64,000 nt of DNA from Brachionus plicatilis (lineage: Eukaryota > Rotifera > Eurotatoria > Ploima > Brachionidae), in contig QEOQ01000191.1 in the NCBI GenBank assembly GCA_010279815.1, forward strand, positions 387,441 to 451,440. Reading direction: 5' to 3'. Below, piece after piece: positions 11,150 to 21,963 of the stretch (position 1 is its first letter; every line of letters begins with the position of its first letter). Position numbers and translations under genes: made by a program. The notes beneath the pieces were generated by a model. That model did no database searches, was not told the origin of the DNA, and saw nothing but the letters and a program-made list of their open reading frames with translations.

Positions 11150-11640
11150 CCATTTTATGGCGCAGCCATACTAAATTTAGGTCCTTGGGCTCACGGAACT
11201 CGGCAACTAGACAATTGAGACTGTTCAGCTCGCCAATTTTGGCCAGGAACACTTGAAAATGTTTGATTACTTTGGTCTAGGTAAGTGAAATTGTTTAGGA
11301 AGAGGAAAATGTGATGTATCGGACCGGTCGAACAAAGATCAGTGCCACAATGCCTCTTTTGTAGTCTGTCGAGCCCAGGCTAAAGAGCGACTGTTCAAAT
11401 ACGACTCCAGTTCGAATATTTTGAAATTGTAGGCCACCTTGAACCAAATTGAGCACGGAGAAGTCGAATGAGCAAAAATTTTGGGCGTCGATTATGCATA
11501 CATCTAATAAGTTGGGCAAAAAAAGAACTACTTTGGACTGTTGAGTTTTTAGTACCAATTTTCTGTGCTGGCTAATTTTTTGACCATTGCTACGCCTCGC
11601 TCCACTATTTCTTGTCGTTCGTTGTCGGAGTCAAAAAATT
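11150..11640 (-). other. Unidentified coding-like island
   Basis: This stretch is clearly richer in G and C than its surroundings. On the minus strand it reads as a near-continuous hydrophobic/aliphatic protein segment: open from about 11580 to 11295, then two stops, then about 45 more coding-like residues to a TGA near 11133. It contains Leu-Phe-Leu-Pro-Asn-Leu-Leu-Asp and later Phe-Arg-Glu-Pro-Lys-Asp-Leu. Codon texture suggests a host-gene exon or a recent pseudogene. I do not recognise the family, and no convincing pair of splice sites joins the parts. Confidence 0.4.
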
Positions 11641-12280
11641 CATTTTTACTTCTACTAAGTCGACTACTTTTTATTCTATTGGTGTCAAAAAAAATATTTT
11701 TTCTAAATTGTCAAAAATTTTAATGATTTATTTAATAATTTTTGTTTAAAGTAAACAAAAAAAAAAGAATTCGGGGTCTTATTTAAAAAATTAGGTAGAA
11801 AATAGAAATAAATCAGGGCTGTTTAAAAGTTTTTTTAATTATTAAATTAAATTTATTTTTTTTTTAGTCCGGAGTTGGACTTCAGGATCAAGTAAATTTG
11901 TTTGCATACAAATCTAAAGTAGATTTAATTCGGCACAGATAAAACAAATAAATAAAAAATAATAATCGACTAACGAAAGAAGATTTTTTATTGATCTTTT
12001 TCCTTAAAAACATCTTAAATAAAATCTTTAAATTAAAATAAAATTTAGTATAATAGTATTTTTTAAATTAAATATTTAAAATTCAAAAAGAAATTGATTA
12101 TAATAAACGTTTTATTACAATGGAAAAAATGTTCAAAAAAAAAAAATTTTTTTATTATAATTCAAATTCTTATGTTCAAAAATTTCTAAAATCTTACTAT
12201 TAGTTTTGCACAAAATTAATTTTTAATTCTCAAAAATGTAAAAATGTAAAAATCCCCAAAAAATGACATTTTGCCACCTA
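11641..12280. other. AT-rich intergenic DNA
   Basis: Homopolymer-rich, with a short repeated TTAGAAAAAAATTTAG motif near 12303. No gene seen. Confidence 0.45.
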
Positions 12281-12434
12281 TGTGGTCTGTTAATGTAATC
12301 AGATTTAGAAAAAAATTTAGAAAAAAATCAGATTTAGAAAAATAACTGGTCCTGATAAAAAATTTTTTGCAAGTCATAACTTTGACTTAAATTTTTGTGA
12401 CTTAAACTTAAACTGTGACTTATAAACAAGTCTG
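12281..12434 (-). repeat. AAGTC-family MITE end
   Basis: About 150 bp match, in reverse orientation, the left part of the complete element at 30425-31067. The terminal sequence ACTTATAAACAAGTCTG ends at 12434. The inner part is rich in AAGTC/GACTT words. The other end of this copy was not found. Confidence 0.7.
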
Positions 12435-12745
12435 GTTAAAAATTTTACAGTGGCATCAGGTAATCGATAAATCTTGACCCGGTTTTTATTCTGTACCACT
12501 AGTTTGACAACCAATAGAACATAATTATTCAGTGCCAATTATTTATTGTATACATAGAATTAGATATATCAGATATCAATTTCCAATTTTTTTCAAAAAA
12601 AATGTTTACATTTAGTATTTTAAAACGTGCCACGGTCGGGGATTTTGTACGTCAGGCTAACATAAATAAAAATTAAAGAATTCTTTTATTGTAACAAGAA
12701 AAGATTCAGAAAAATATTCAGTGTTTTACCTTAAACAACAGATAG

Positions 12746-12902
12746 GGTAATATGACATCAATTTACGTAATTTTACATCATTAAATGTAAGATTACTTAA
12801 AATTACATCAAATGTAGGATGTAATAAAATGTAAACCAACGTAAAAGTATATGAAATTAAGTTATTTCAAGTTAATGTTACGTAAATTTACGTAAAATTA
12901 CC
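12746..12902. repeat. Small palindromic TACGTAA-rich repeat
   Basis: Starts GGTAATATGACATCAATTTA and ends with TTTACGTAAAATTACC, so the tips are imperfect inverse copies (GGTAAT...ATTACC). The interior repeats TTACGTAA and TTACATC words. It is possibly a MITE. No coding sequence. Confidence 0.35.
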
Positions 12903-13682
12903 AGAAATTCACTTGTCAAATCAGCATTGTAAATTATTTTTGTTTTTTTTTTTATTTTTTTAAATTTTATTGTATAATTGTACACAAAATAATGTAATAA
13001 ACTATAAAAAGAGCTATCATGTTGAAGAAAAAAGGAAATTTTTCTTGTTTGAAATATCTTTTTGATTGGTTAAACAAAATTGCAATATTTTACAAAAAAA
13101 AACGAAATAAAATTAACATAAAAATTTTTGAGTTATATAAGAAAGACTTATAATTTTCAAAAGGGTATAGCGACGCAACAGATTTTCTTTTTGATTATAG
13201 GATAATTAAGGTTAGGTTAATCAATAAAAGCGATTTTTTTGAAATTGATGAAAAATCATTTCAAATTAAGGTAAAAAACTCACAGGATTTTAAAAATCCT
13301 TGGAAAGGATTTACAAGTAAAAACTTTTTTTATCGAACGAGACTATTTATGTAAAAAAAGGCAAACAAAATTAAAATTGTATTATGTTAATTTTTTTTCA
13401 TTATTTTTTTGTAAAATGTTGTAATTTTGTTTAACCAATAAAAATAAAAGTTTCACAAAAAAACGGCTTTTATTTTAACCAATCAAAAGAAAAATTAAAC
13501 CCAAAAAATTTTCCTATTTTTCATTGAATTCCTTCATTATTTTTTTTTTAAAGGAAACTAAACTTTCTGAATATTCAATTTTTTATGAATAAAAATCGGC
13601 ATTTTGAAATTAGACTGAAAGAAACGCCTCTTCACCATTAGATATTCAGGAGATTACAAGCTTCATATCCAATAAAAATAAT
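12903..13682. other. AT-rich intergenic DNA
   Basis: Contains scattered TAACCAATCAAA words and homopolymers. No gene seen. Confidence 0.45.
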
Positions 13683-14100
13683 TAAGAATTTTATGACATC
13701 TTGAAGTTTAGGATCCAAAAAAATATTATTAAATATCAAAATATCAAAATATCAAAATATAATTTGATCTAATAATCAAATAATACTCAGAGTCTCATTT
13801 ATTAATTAGGATGTTTGTTTTATTATTTAACATTCTACAGAGATTTAATCAAATAACATTCAAAAATTATAAATAAAATATTATTTGATCTGATTTTTTG
13901 GATCCTAAGCTTCAAGATATCATAAAATTCTTAATCATTTTTTTTTTTGATTTTAAGCTATAAATGAAGCTCTGAAAAAATCTTGATTTTGCAGTAAAAT
14001 GCACGTCACTAAAAAGTATTTAATTCAACTGCGCAATTTAATTGCAGAGTTTTTTCTGGTCTATTATTTAGCATGTTTTTTTTTCAAAGATATAAATCAG
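13683..14100. repeat. Hairpin repeat family (GGATCC/TTAGCATG), copy 1
   Basis: TATGACATCTTGAAGTTTAG near 13690 is inverted at about 13905-13930 (CTAAGCTTCAAGATATCATA), forming a long imperfect hairpin. The following block (13965-14095) has GTGACGTGCATTTT-like and GCAATTTAATTGC words. The same set of words recurs at 38607-38936 in TDRD9 intron 1. Non-coding; probably a MITE family. Confidence 0.55.
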
Positions 14101-14278
14101 ATAAAAATATCATTTGATATTTGACTTTTGCAGACCTTTTAATAAATTTTTTACTTTTGACCAACTCTGGCCCAAACTAATCTGGGTTTTTGGGAACCGA
14201 ATTAGCCATTAAAAGCCAGGACGAAAAATCTATTTTATATCTTTTATTAACTTTTTTAATTAAATAGTTAAATTTTTG

Positions 14279-14346
14279 TGCAAGTCATAACTTTGAATTA
14301 AATTTTTGTAACTGAGACTTAAAACTGTGACTTATAAACAAGTCTG
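14279..14346 (-). repeat. AAGTC-family MITE end, second copy
   Basis: Repeats the terminal 70 bp of the AAGTC family, with tip ACTTATAAACAAGTCTG at 14346, in the same orientation as the 12281-12434 copy. Confidence 0.65.
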
Positions 14347-16070
14347 GATACAACATTTATAACTTTTTCATAAAGAATACTTGTATAAACAAACTTTTTA
14401 ACAATAATTAAGAAATTTTGTTAAAATATCATATTATAATCTGAATTTTAACAATTTTAAATTAATTGTTCTGTCCCTGATAAAAATTGCTATCAACTTC
14501 ATTCTCTCTTTTTTTAAAATAAATTTAATTTTCAAACAAGTACCTCCCCAGCTTTGAAATTTTAAAATATATTTTACAGACACTTGATTTTACAATTTAG
14601 GTTTTTTGACATGTCATTAAGATGTTGTCTGCTTTTGAAAGTTATTTTTATAAAAAATATATATATATATATATATACGAACGTTTAGTTTAAAATATAT
14701 AATAATTATTCACGAGTTTAAATTCTAGGCTTTTAAAGTGGTGGGGAATAACGCAGTGTAGTATTAATTTTCTTTGTAGAACCAATTTCAAAAGAGACTG
14801 TGAATTTGTATATTTAGAGATGTACAATAGCGCTAACCTATTATATTGAATATATCTATTAAGGTTTTTTATTTGTGGAGGAATAGCATTTATTTCCGCG
14901 AAAACAATAACGGTTTATTTCCTTGAAACGCTATGCTATGATTCAACAAAACGAATCCTTCTTTGTTGAGGTGAAAACACCGATGAGATTTGAGCATTTG
15001 ATCCATATTTTTCGTCTATTGTCTTTAACATCATGCCAAGTTAAATTGTTTGCGTAAATTACTTTTAAACAGTAATTACATAAAAAAAGAATACAAAAGT
15101 TATTTATTCAAATTTGGAATAAATAAGCTTATTTTAAATTTTTTAAAAATTAAAAATATTATAATTTACTCTAAAACAATCATTAAAAAACTGAGAAGTA
15201 TTTTTTATGTATAGTTGATAGCCCTTCTTAATTTGTGGCCAGAGTTGAAATTAATCTCAAATTTTTGTTAGTAAAATATTCCAAAAAAAATCCTGCTTGA
15301 GATTGGATTTTTTCCCATCTTGTTAAAAAAGTTTAGAAAATTTTAATTCCAATTTTTTTTTTTAATAAATTGCTTAAATTTTATTAATTTATCAGTTTAA
15401 ATAATAAGCTCTCTAGAGTGCTTGAGAATTTAATATTGATATATTGTTAATATTTTATAATGTTAGAATATTTCTTCAGCTTTCTTGTTTGCTATTTCAT
15501 TCTTTAGTTAAGCTTACCATACTAATCACTTTTTTAAGAGATGTACTTCCAAAGTTGTTCCGATATAAACCTTTGATTATTTAATTTTTTTGTTAACTTT
15601 CTTTTTTTAATAAACAAATTAAAATAAGTTAGTTAAGTTAAAATGCGAATAAATTTAAGGTCAAGCGAGAATAATTAAGCTTTAAATTAATGGTTCATAG
15701 AATGTGGCCAATTATTTTATAAGAAAACTTTAAAGGGTACCATTTGGAGTAGGCAAGTTTTTTTGCATTTTTCATGAATAGTATCTAGAATAAATTTAGT
15801 AAGCAATTGACTATTTTAGAGTTGGAAAGAAATTATTGAGTTTTTTCTAAGATCGTTTCTTCAAGTTTACTCAAAAACTACAATATCAATTTAATTTATA
15901 TTACCCTTAATATTGTGCGCTTTTTGATAAAAAATTTTCAAAAAATTAATCAAATTAAATTCGCACTTTTTTTTAATTAATCAACTACTAAGCAATAGAT
16001 TAATTTAAATAATTCGACAATAAAACACAGAAACTCCTCCCAACCTCCATACAAGCACACTTGAAAAAGA
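14347..16070. other. AT-rich intergenic DNA with a (TA)n microsatellite
   Basis: A (TA)n run lies at about 14657-14677. A slightly GC-richer patch at 14850-15050 has no sustained frame. No gene recognised. Confidence 0.45.
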
Positions 16071-16454
16071 CCAAGTGTTGAGTGTGAGTGTGAGTGTTAC
16101 ACTTACACTCTACACTCAAACTTGAACACTTGAAAAATTCAATTGTTACACTTGGTTCAAACACTTGAACACTTAAAAAATTTAAGTGTGGCATTACTAA
16201 AGTAACATTATAGGCTTTTTTAAAATTAATTTTACTAGTACAAAAATGTAAAAAAAATTATTTACATACGGTGACGTGGAAAAAGAAAGCTTGAATTGAG
16301 AATTAGAGATAAATTAACAAAACTCAACTAAATAAGATAAATTTATTCATTTATTATTTTTTATAATTTCTCGATACTTAAATAAATTATTTTTTTTTAA
16401 TAATAAAGTAATTAAATTAAAAAAAATATTTTTAGTTAAGTTCTTTAGAATAAA

Positions 16455-17015
16455 TCCACATTTACTTTTAATACAGTTTTACATATAAAGTTTTTAGATT
16501 TTATATTTTGATTTCTTTTACTGCTGACATCTCCACAAATACTAAAATATCTTTCAACAAATGCAGAAGACGCTGGAATTGAAAACAATTTTTTCGCTAC
16601 TTAGCTCAAAATAGGGAGCCTGGAAGAATTTGGAGGTATGCGAGGAACGATCAGCTTCGGAATTTTGCGTTTGAGAATTCAAATCCGGATCATCATCAAG
16701 AATAAAAAGGACTGTTTCTGTAAATGAGTCTAAGGCTTTTTCTTTGTATTGCCGAGCGTAATTTGGTTAAACCATAGATCCAATTTTGAGGTATTGATAA
16801 AAGCTGCTAAGATATAAATTTTGGATTCAAATTCGAAATTGAATCGATCTTTAATCGATTTAAGAATCTCTTCGTACTCGTCCTCGTCCACGTCCACTCG
16901 GACGACCACGTCCACGTCCACTCGGACGACCACGTCCACGTCCACTCGGACGACCACGTCCACGTCCACTCGGACGACGACGTCCTCTCCCTCTGGGTTC
17001 AGAAGTTGAACTCAT
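16455..17015 (-). pseudogene. Deleted hAT transposase with AT-hook array
   Basis: From the minus-strand ATG at 17015 the frame reads Met-Ser-Ser-Thr-Ser-Glu-Pro and then a tandem array of Arg-Gly-Arg-Pro-Ser-Gly units, i.e. RGRP cores like those of DNA-binding AT-hooks, ending at a stop near 16860. In the next frame, without a break, sequence typical of the second half of a hAT transposase begins: Glu-Ile-Leu-Lys-Ser-Ile-Lys ... Ile-Tyr-Ile-Leu-Ala-Ala-Phe. Further on (about 16590-16480) is the hATC dimerisation block, Ile-Pro-Ala-Ser-Ser-Ala-Phe-Val-Glu-Arg-Tyr-Phe-Ser. The BED finger and most of the catalytic domain are missing, so a deletion and frameshift fused the N-terminus to the C-terminus. 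It is dead as a transposase. Confidence 0.6.
16885..16980 (-). repeat. 24-bp GC-rich minisatellite encoding RGRP motifs
   Basis: Four units of 24 bp starting CGTCCACGTCCACTCGGACG on the plus strand, nearly identical. On the minus strand each unit encodes eight residues containing one Arg-Gly-Arg-Pro core. It is by far the most GC-rich stretch of its neighbourhood. Confidence 0.9.
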
Positions 17016-17454
17016 TCTCTCAAATTTTAATAATCTAAAAGTCAAATATCGAACAAGGACTATAAATTTACACAATATTTCGAAAACTACTTAAATAAAT
17101 GGAACCATTTTTAAATTTAATAATTTTAGAAAAGAAAAAATATTTTGAAAAAAATTTGGAATTATCAATTATAATTATCTCCATAAAATACAAGAAATTT
17201 TTTTATTTTTTTATAATTTGTTCATATACATGGTTGCATTATTCAAGAAAAAAATTCTGAGAAACAAATTATTTTTCAAAAATTTTGCTAATAGAGAAGT
17301 GCATTAATTTTTTTAAAAATTATTTGTATTTTTTATTCCTACAAACTTGAATTTTCCGAGTGTTTAAGTGTTTGAACCAAGTGTAACACTTGAATTTTTC
17401 AAGTGTTTAAGTTAGAGTGTAAGTGTAACACTCACACCCACACTCAACACTTGG

Positions 17455-17868
17455 GGATTTTTAACTATTAATGTATGCCAACCTCGTATACCCATCTTTT
17501 AACATTGCCAAAAAATTTTCAATTCAAGTTAATAGGAAAACGAAATATTAATTTTATATTGTTGTTGTGAACAATAAGTCCCAACAATACATAAGAATAG
17601 CCAAATTCAAAATTTTAGCTTCTTTTTTTGGCAAAAGGCCCTTAACCAATAAACTCGATTGTCTTCTAATTTACGATTAAATATACTTTTTAAAATAATG
17701 GATGCTAAGACTTAGAGCTACAATTTAATAACATTTTTTTAAATTATAGTGATTATTTTTAGTTAATTTTCAGCCAATAATTTGAAAAAATGTCTTTTTT
17801 TACTTGTAAGATTAGTTTAAATCTCTTCAAATTATTTAAATACAGTACAAATTAAAACTAACTTGTAC
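17455..17868. other. AT-rich spacer between two hAT elements
   Basis: No gene or clear repeat seen. Confidence 0.45.
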
Positions 17869-18469
17869 CAGGGATGTGTATTAAGTATTAAGTACTTAAA
17901 TATTTAAAAAAAAATTAAAATTAAGGAAATACTTAAGTATAAATTTTGAAAAATTCGAATCTTTTTTAAGTACTCAAGTAAAACCGAATTTACTTAAGTA
18001 TTTAAAAATACTTAACTTTTTGACTTACATTCATGATTTCAGATTTTTTTTATTTCATTTGTTTATGATTTTTAATAAAAAAATCTTATTTCACACACCA
18101 ATTAAACATAATTATTTTATGCAGTATTACAAATTTGTTAAATAGAGAACAATAAAGCTTGAAGAATACTTTCCTACGTTTAACTTGTTGTATTAAATCA
18201 AAAACACAGTGCTTTGAAATTTAACTGCTTTAAAAAAAATTCTCTCAACGCTTTTTTTTTTTTACATACAAAATAAACTTTTATTATTAGTCTCATCCTT
18301 TCTTGTTCATCGTCCCAACCCAAAAAATCTAATCTTCGATTCAAATTAACTCTCTCTTTATCTATCTTAGATGAAAACCGGTTGTGTTGTTCAGAAAAAA
18401 CAAAACCCTTTCAACCTTCTTTACCTGAGTAACATCCTCGGATTCTTTCAAACTTTGACTATGAAAAGT

Positions 18470-20257
18470 CCGCTATTGAAAGACCGTGGGAAAATTTTAC
18501 AGCTACCTGTAAATACTGTGAAAAAACGGTAAGAGGCTCTATTAAAGTAACAACTTACTTCGCAAACCATATCAAAGAGAAATGCAAACCCGTTAAGAAG
18601 TCTACACCATTGAATAAGCAACCAACTTTGAGTGATTAAGTTGAACCCCAAAGATGAAGCATAAATAGCAAGGCTCAAAAAGAATGCGAAGATTTAATGG
18701 TTTCAACATTTTCCTTATGTTTGCTTCCTCTTAGCATACTTGATATAGGTCCGTTCAAGGATCTAATTCATAAACTAAACCCACAATTTAATCATGATTC
18801 AAGAACAGTTGCTACTCGTCGTTTACTTTCTAATTTAGTCAAAATAACTAAAGAAAAATTGTTAGATTTATTGAAAAACTGCTTGTTTATTACTTGACCT
18901 ATGGACTGTAGGCGACACCGAACTTATATAGGTAAAACGAATCACTCAATTATCAATCTTCTTTTTTGGTTTTTAAAAACTTTTAATAAAGGTATAAATT
19001 GTCATATAATCGATTCTGAATGGGAATCAAAAACATTTTTACTCGATTGTAAAAAATTCAAAGGTGGTCACCTCTCTGAAACCATTAACGATCTTTTCCC
19101 CTCTGTTAGCATTGAATACGGTCTAAGCGAGAAATTGCACACAGTTATCACAGACAACGCTGCAAACATGTATGCGGTCTTCGACGAAGTATCTTTGAGT
19201 GGTTTTAATGCGAATCTAGACGACATTTTAAAAAAATATGAAAGTTCAATCGAGAATGTTGCTCAAAACTCCCCTGTTGTGCGCACTCACTTCAACTCGT
19301 CATAAAAGACGGTCTAAGTTGTTCAAAGAACTTAACAACTATGATAAACAAAATAAGTAAAATAGTTAATAAAATCCACAAAACTCCAACATTCGTCGAG
19401 ATCCTCGAGGAGTTAAAATTAACAGTGGCATCATCGAACATTACAAGATGGAATAGCCAGTTGAAAATGATAAAATCAGTTTTAAAGATTCTTACTCAAA
19501 CTTTAGAAAAACTATGTTCAAAAGACATCGATCTTAAAATTAGCCAAAAGGACGAGTTGTTCTAAACGATCTTGTTTCGCTTTTTGAACCATTTCATGAC
19601 CTCACAATAGACATTCAAAAAGATTTAGGTTCAATCTTAATTGTTTATCCAGCTTTCAAGGGTCTTTTGAAACATATCAATCAAATCAAGACAAAACCAG
19701 ACTTAAAGGATATGGCTAATGAGCTCGACTGGTCTTTGAAATCGAGATTCAGCTTTGTCGAAACAAATCCAATTTACGTTGTCGCCACCCGACTAAACCC
19801 ATCGTTTAGTTTCTTATTTAACGACCCAGATGAATCATTGTTATATGAGCGGGTGTTAAAAGAACAATTTTTAAATTAAATAAGACCCCAAAGTAACATT
19901 AATACTGAACCGTTCAATAAATCTAGCACCCCGACAAAGTCTTATTTGTTTATTGAAAAGCCATTAGTAAATCAAAGTGACTTGAATCTAATAGAAGTTA
20001 ATAATTTTATCAACTACATGAAGACCTTTGTTTATGAGGAAAACTTTCAATTGAATGGGTCTTGGAAAGCGATGGAATCTTCCAATCAAAAATTAGCTAA
20101 GTTTGCTAAAAAAATATTCACGACCTCTGCCACTTCAGCTTCAGTTGAAAGAACTTTTAGCATAGGGGGAAACATCCTTAGGCCAAACCGAGCTAGGCTA
20201 ACAGATAAAAAATTTTCTTCCTTAATTTTTTTAAAATGTAACTATATGTTACATTAA
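18470..20257 (+). pseudogene. hAT transposase (BED finger, catalytic region, hATC), inactivated
   Basis: Plus-strand peptides run in the order of an animal hAT transposase. A BED-type zinc finger at about 18485-18600 has Trp-Glu-Asn-Phe, Cys-Lys-Tyr-Cys and His-x4-Cys. A Lys-Leu-Asn-Pro-Gln-Phe-Asn block follows at about 18772. The catalytic-type region around 18930-19240 includes Thr-Asp-Asn-Ala-Ala-Asn-Met. A Val-Ala-Thr-Arg-Leu-Asn-Pro block is near 19780. The hATC dimerisation block (Thr-Ser-Ala-Ser-Val-Glu-Arg-Thr-Phe-Ser) lies at about 20130-20165. Several stops and frame changes (for example at 18636, 18895, 19302, 19563 and 19876) break it. The last frame ends at 20257. Confidence 0.85.
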
Positions 20258-20380
20258 TTGTTAGGTAATTAAAAGGATTTTGTACTAAATTTAATTAAAT
20301 TGTATTAAGCCCAAATTTTTTTTATAAAATTTTGACAAAAAGTAGCTTTTTTTGATATTTTATTGAAAAAAATTTAAGCA

Positions 20381-20592
20381 CTTAAGTATCCTGATAAATA
20401 TTTAAGTATTTACTTAAAAATATGGTCCATTGACTTAAGTATCCTGATAAATATTTAAGTATTTACTTAAAAATATGGTCCATTGACTTAAGTATCCTGA
20501 TAAATATTTAAGTATTTACTCAAAAATATGGTCCATTGACTTAAGTATCCTGATAAATATTTAAGTATTTACTTAAAAATATGGTCCATTGA
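20381..20592 (+). repeat. 53-bp tandem repeat inside the hAT element
   Basis: Four almost identical 53-bp units beginning CTTAAGTATCCTGATAAATA. Each contains AAGTA/TACTT words in both orientations, like the subterminal repeats where hAT transposases bind. A partial fifth start follows at 20593. One unit differs by a single base (ACTCAAA for ACTTAAA). Confidence 0.95.
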
Positions 20593-20637
20593 CTTAAGTA
20601 TTGAAAATACGATTTAAGTACTTAATGCACATCCCTG

Positions 20638-21299
20638 ACTTATACGCATTTTTTTCCTCGACTCTTTCTCAAATCTTCTTCAAATATTCGAAAGATTAGC
20701 ACATATTTATAATGCTCGTTAAAACCTAAACACATTGTCAGCTTCAAGATTTAAAAAACTTTAAGGAAAATCTTAAAAGAAAATTAAAAAATTCCATTAG
20801 ATCTAAGTATCATTTTTAAAAAAACAAAATTTTCAAGTCCAATTTTCGGATCCAAAATGTCTTTTTTCTTATCCATAAAAAATTAATGTTTAACGAATTA
20901 ACGTTTTAATGAAAGAAAAAAAAAAAAATTTTACAATGAAATAACTTTTTTACTATGAGTATAAAAATTGTTTTTTAAGCTGACACAAACTTTGCACCCA
21001 AATTAATTATCTGCAAAAACACTGCAAGTCGGCTAAGCACTAAATGTTATAGAAAATCAATAAAATTAAATTGCATAATTTTTGCTGAGAATTAACTTGG
21101 GTGGTACAAATTTTTATCAGCGGATACATTTTGCAGAACAATTATTAGACTCATATTAAAAAAGTTATTACATTGTAACATTTTTGTTTTTGTTCTTTGT
21201 TCCAGAATTCACAATGACGATTTTAGATGATCAATTGAATATATCAATTTGCATACCCAATATATCAATTGGACTTTCAGTAAAACTTTACTATTTTAT
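20638..21299. other. AT-rich intergenic DNA
   Basis: No gene or clear repeat seen. Confidence 0.45.
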
Positions 21300-21540
21300 T
21301 TTTTTCCTTTTTTATTTACAAGATTTACAATTTCAAAAATTAATTTGAATCAATCCAAAAAATTTATATTTAATTAAATTAAAATTTTGAATTTGAATTC
21401 ATTTAATTTGAAAATTTAAAATTAATCCAAAGACCTCTAAGATGGATAATAATTTATAAAAATTAATAAAAATTTTAGAATTATTTATTTTAAAAAATTT
21501 TCGAAAAAATTTACATAAACGTTAAATCTGCTAAAAAATC
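21300..21540 (+). repeat. Dispersed repeat R3, copy 1
   Basis: Shares the block series TTTACAATTTCAAAAATTAA..., AAGATGGATAATAATT..., AGAATTATTTATTTTAAAAA and TCTGCTAAAAAATCAATG with copies at 25650-26450 and 27230-27440. This copy has no insertion and ends right at the stop codon of the PLA2 gene. Divergence is considerable. Confidence 0.5.
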
Positions 21541-21963
21541 AATGCTCTTTTTTTATTAAGATATTTCGTTTTTTGCAATAGAACTTGTTGCCAAATACTC
21601 GAACGGCCATGACCATAGTGTTTTTGTCGCCATAGCAAAGCTGCCTCTGTAGATATGACATAGCATAGCAAGCATTCGAGAGACAAGACTCAAATTGATC
21701 ATCACAAAATTTTTTTCCGTAACAGTATCCATAGCACAAATCGTGACTGTAAAAAAAATAAAAATTTGTCTGTAAAGTAAAATAAAAATTAAATTTAAAT
21801 ACTAATTGCAGCATTGAATTAAGGATTTCTGTCCAAAAAGCTTCAGTTTGGTATCAATATTAAATTTTGCTGGCCCACAACCATTGTAGGTTTGGCCTAA
21901 GCTTTGCTTAACCAACAAAAAGGCGCTCACTAATATCATATAAATAATATTCTTTGGATTCAT
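21539..21963 (-). CDS. Secreted phospholipase A2, group XII-like (two exons)
   Basis: Spliced on the minus strand: exon 1 is 21963-21803 and exon 2 is 21746-21539. The donor follows Cys-Cys-Asn-Tyr (TTA|GTATTT) and the acceptor is TTTTACAG|TCACG. The product is 122 residues. Residues 1-24 form a signal peptide with a hydrophobic core (Met-Ile-Leu-Val-Ser-Ala-Phe-Leu-Leu). Residues 27-31, Asn-Gly-Cys-Gly-Pro, resemble the Ca-binding region of group XII PLA2s. The active-site block Cys-Cys-Asn-Tyr-His-Asp-Leu-Cys-Tyr (51-59) provides the catalytic His55-Asp56 pair. The spacing Cys-x3-Cys, then Cys-Asp-Asp-x3-Ser-Cys, also fits that group. Vertebrate PLA2G12 proteins are about 190 residues, so this one is compact, lacking a long C-terminus. 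Hydrolysis of phospholipid sn-2 esters is inferred from the family. AATAAA-type signals lie just after the stop. Confidence 0.8.

Larger units (their letters stand above)
16071..17454. mobile_element. Internally deleted hAT element with long TIRs
   Basis: The two ends are inverse copies of about 110-120 bp: CCAAGTGTTGAGTG... at 16071 and ...CACTCAACACTTGG at 17454. Both are built from repeated ACACTTGA/GTGTGAG words. Between them lies the C-terminal half of a hAT transposase on the minus strand plus a GC-rich minisatellite. No clean 8-bp target duplication is visible, so the exact outer limits may be off by a few bases. Confidence 0.7.
17869..20637 (+). mobile_element. Full-length (dead) hAT element with TIRs and 8-bp TSD
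   Basis: The ends are inverted copies beginning CAGGGATGTG(T/C)ATTAAGTA, a classical hAT tip. The flanks are ACTTGTAC (17861-17868) and ACTTATAC (20638-20645), an 8-bp target duplication with one difference. The element is 2,769 bp long and holds a degenerate ZBED/hAT transposase on the plus strand and a 53-bp tandem repeat near its right end. Confidence 0.9.

Noticed and set aside
16869..16980. The alternative frame of the minisatellite (Val-Asp-Val-Asp-Val-Val-Val-Arg repeats) as a protein domain
   Set aside because: It only leads into the hAT C-terminal frame by accident of the deletion; the Arg-Gly-Arg-Pro frame has a plausible start and a known motif type.
20381..20592. CRISPR-like array
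   Set aside because: The 53-bp units are contiguous and identical without variable spacers, and lie in a hAT element.
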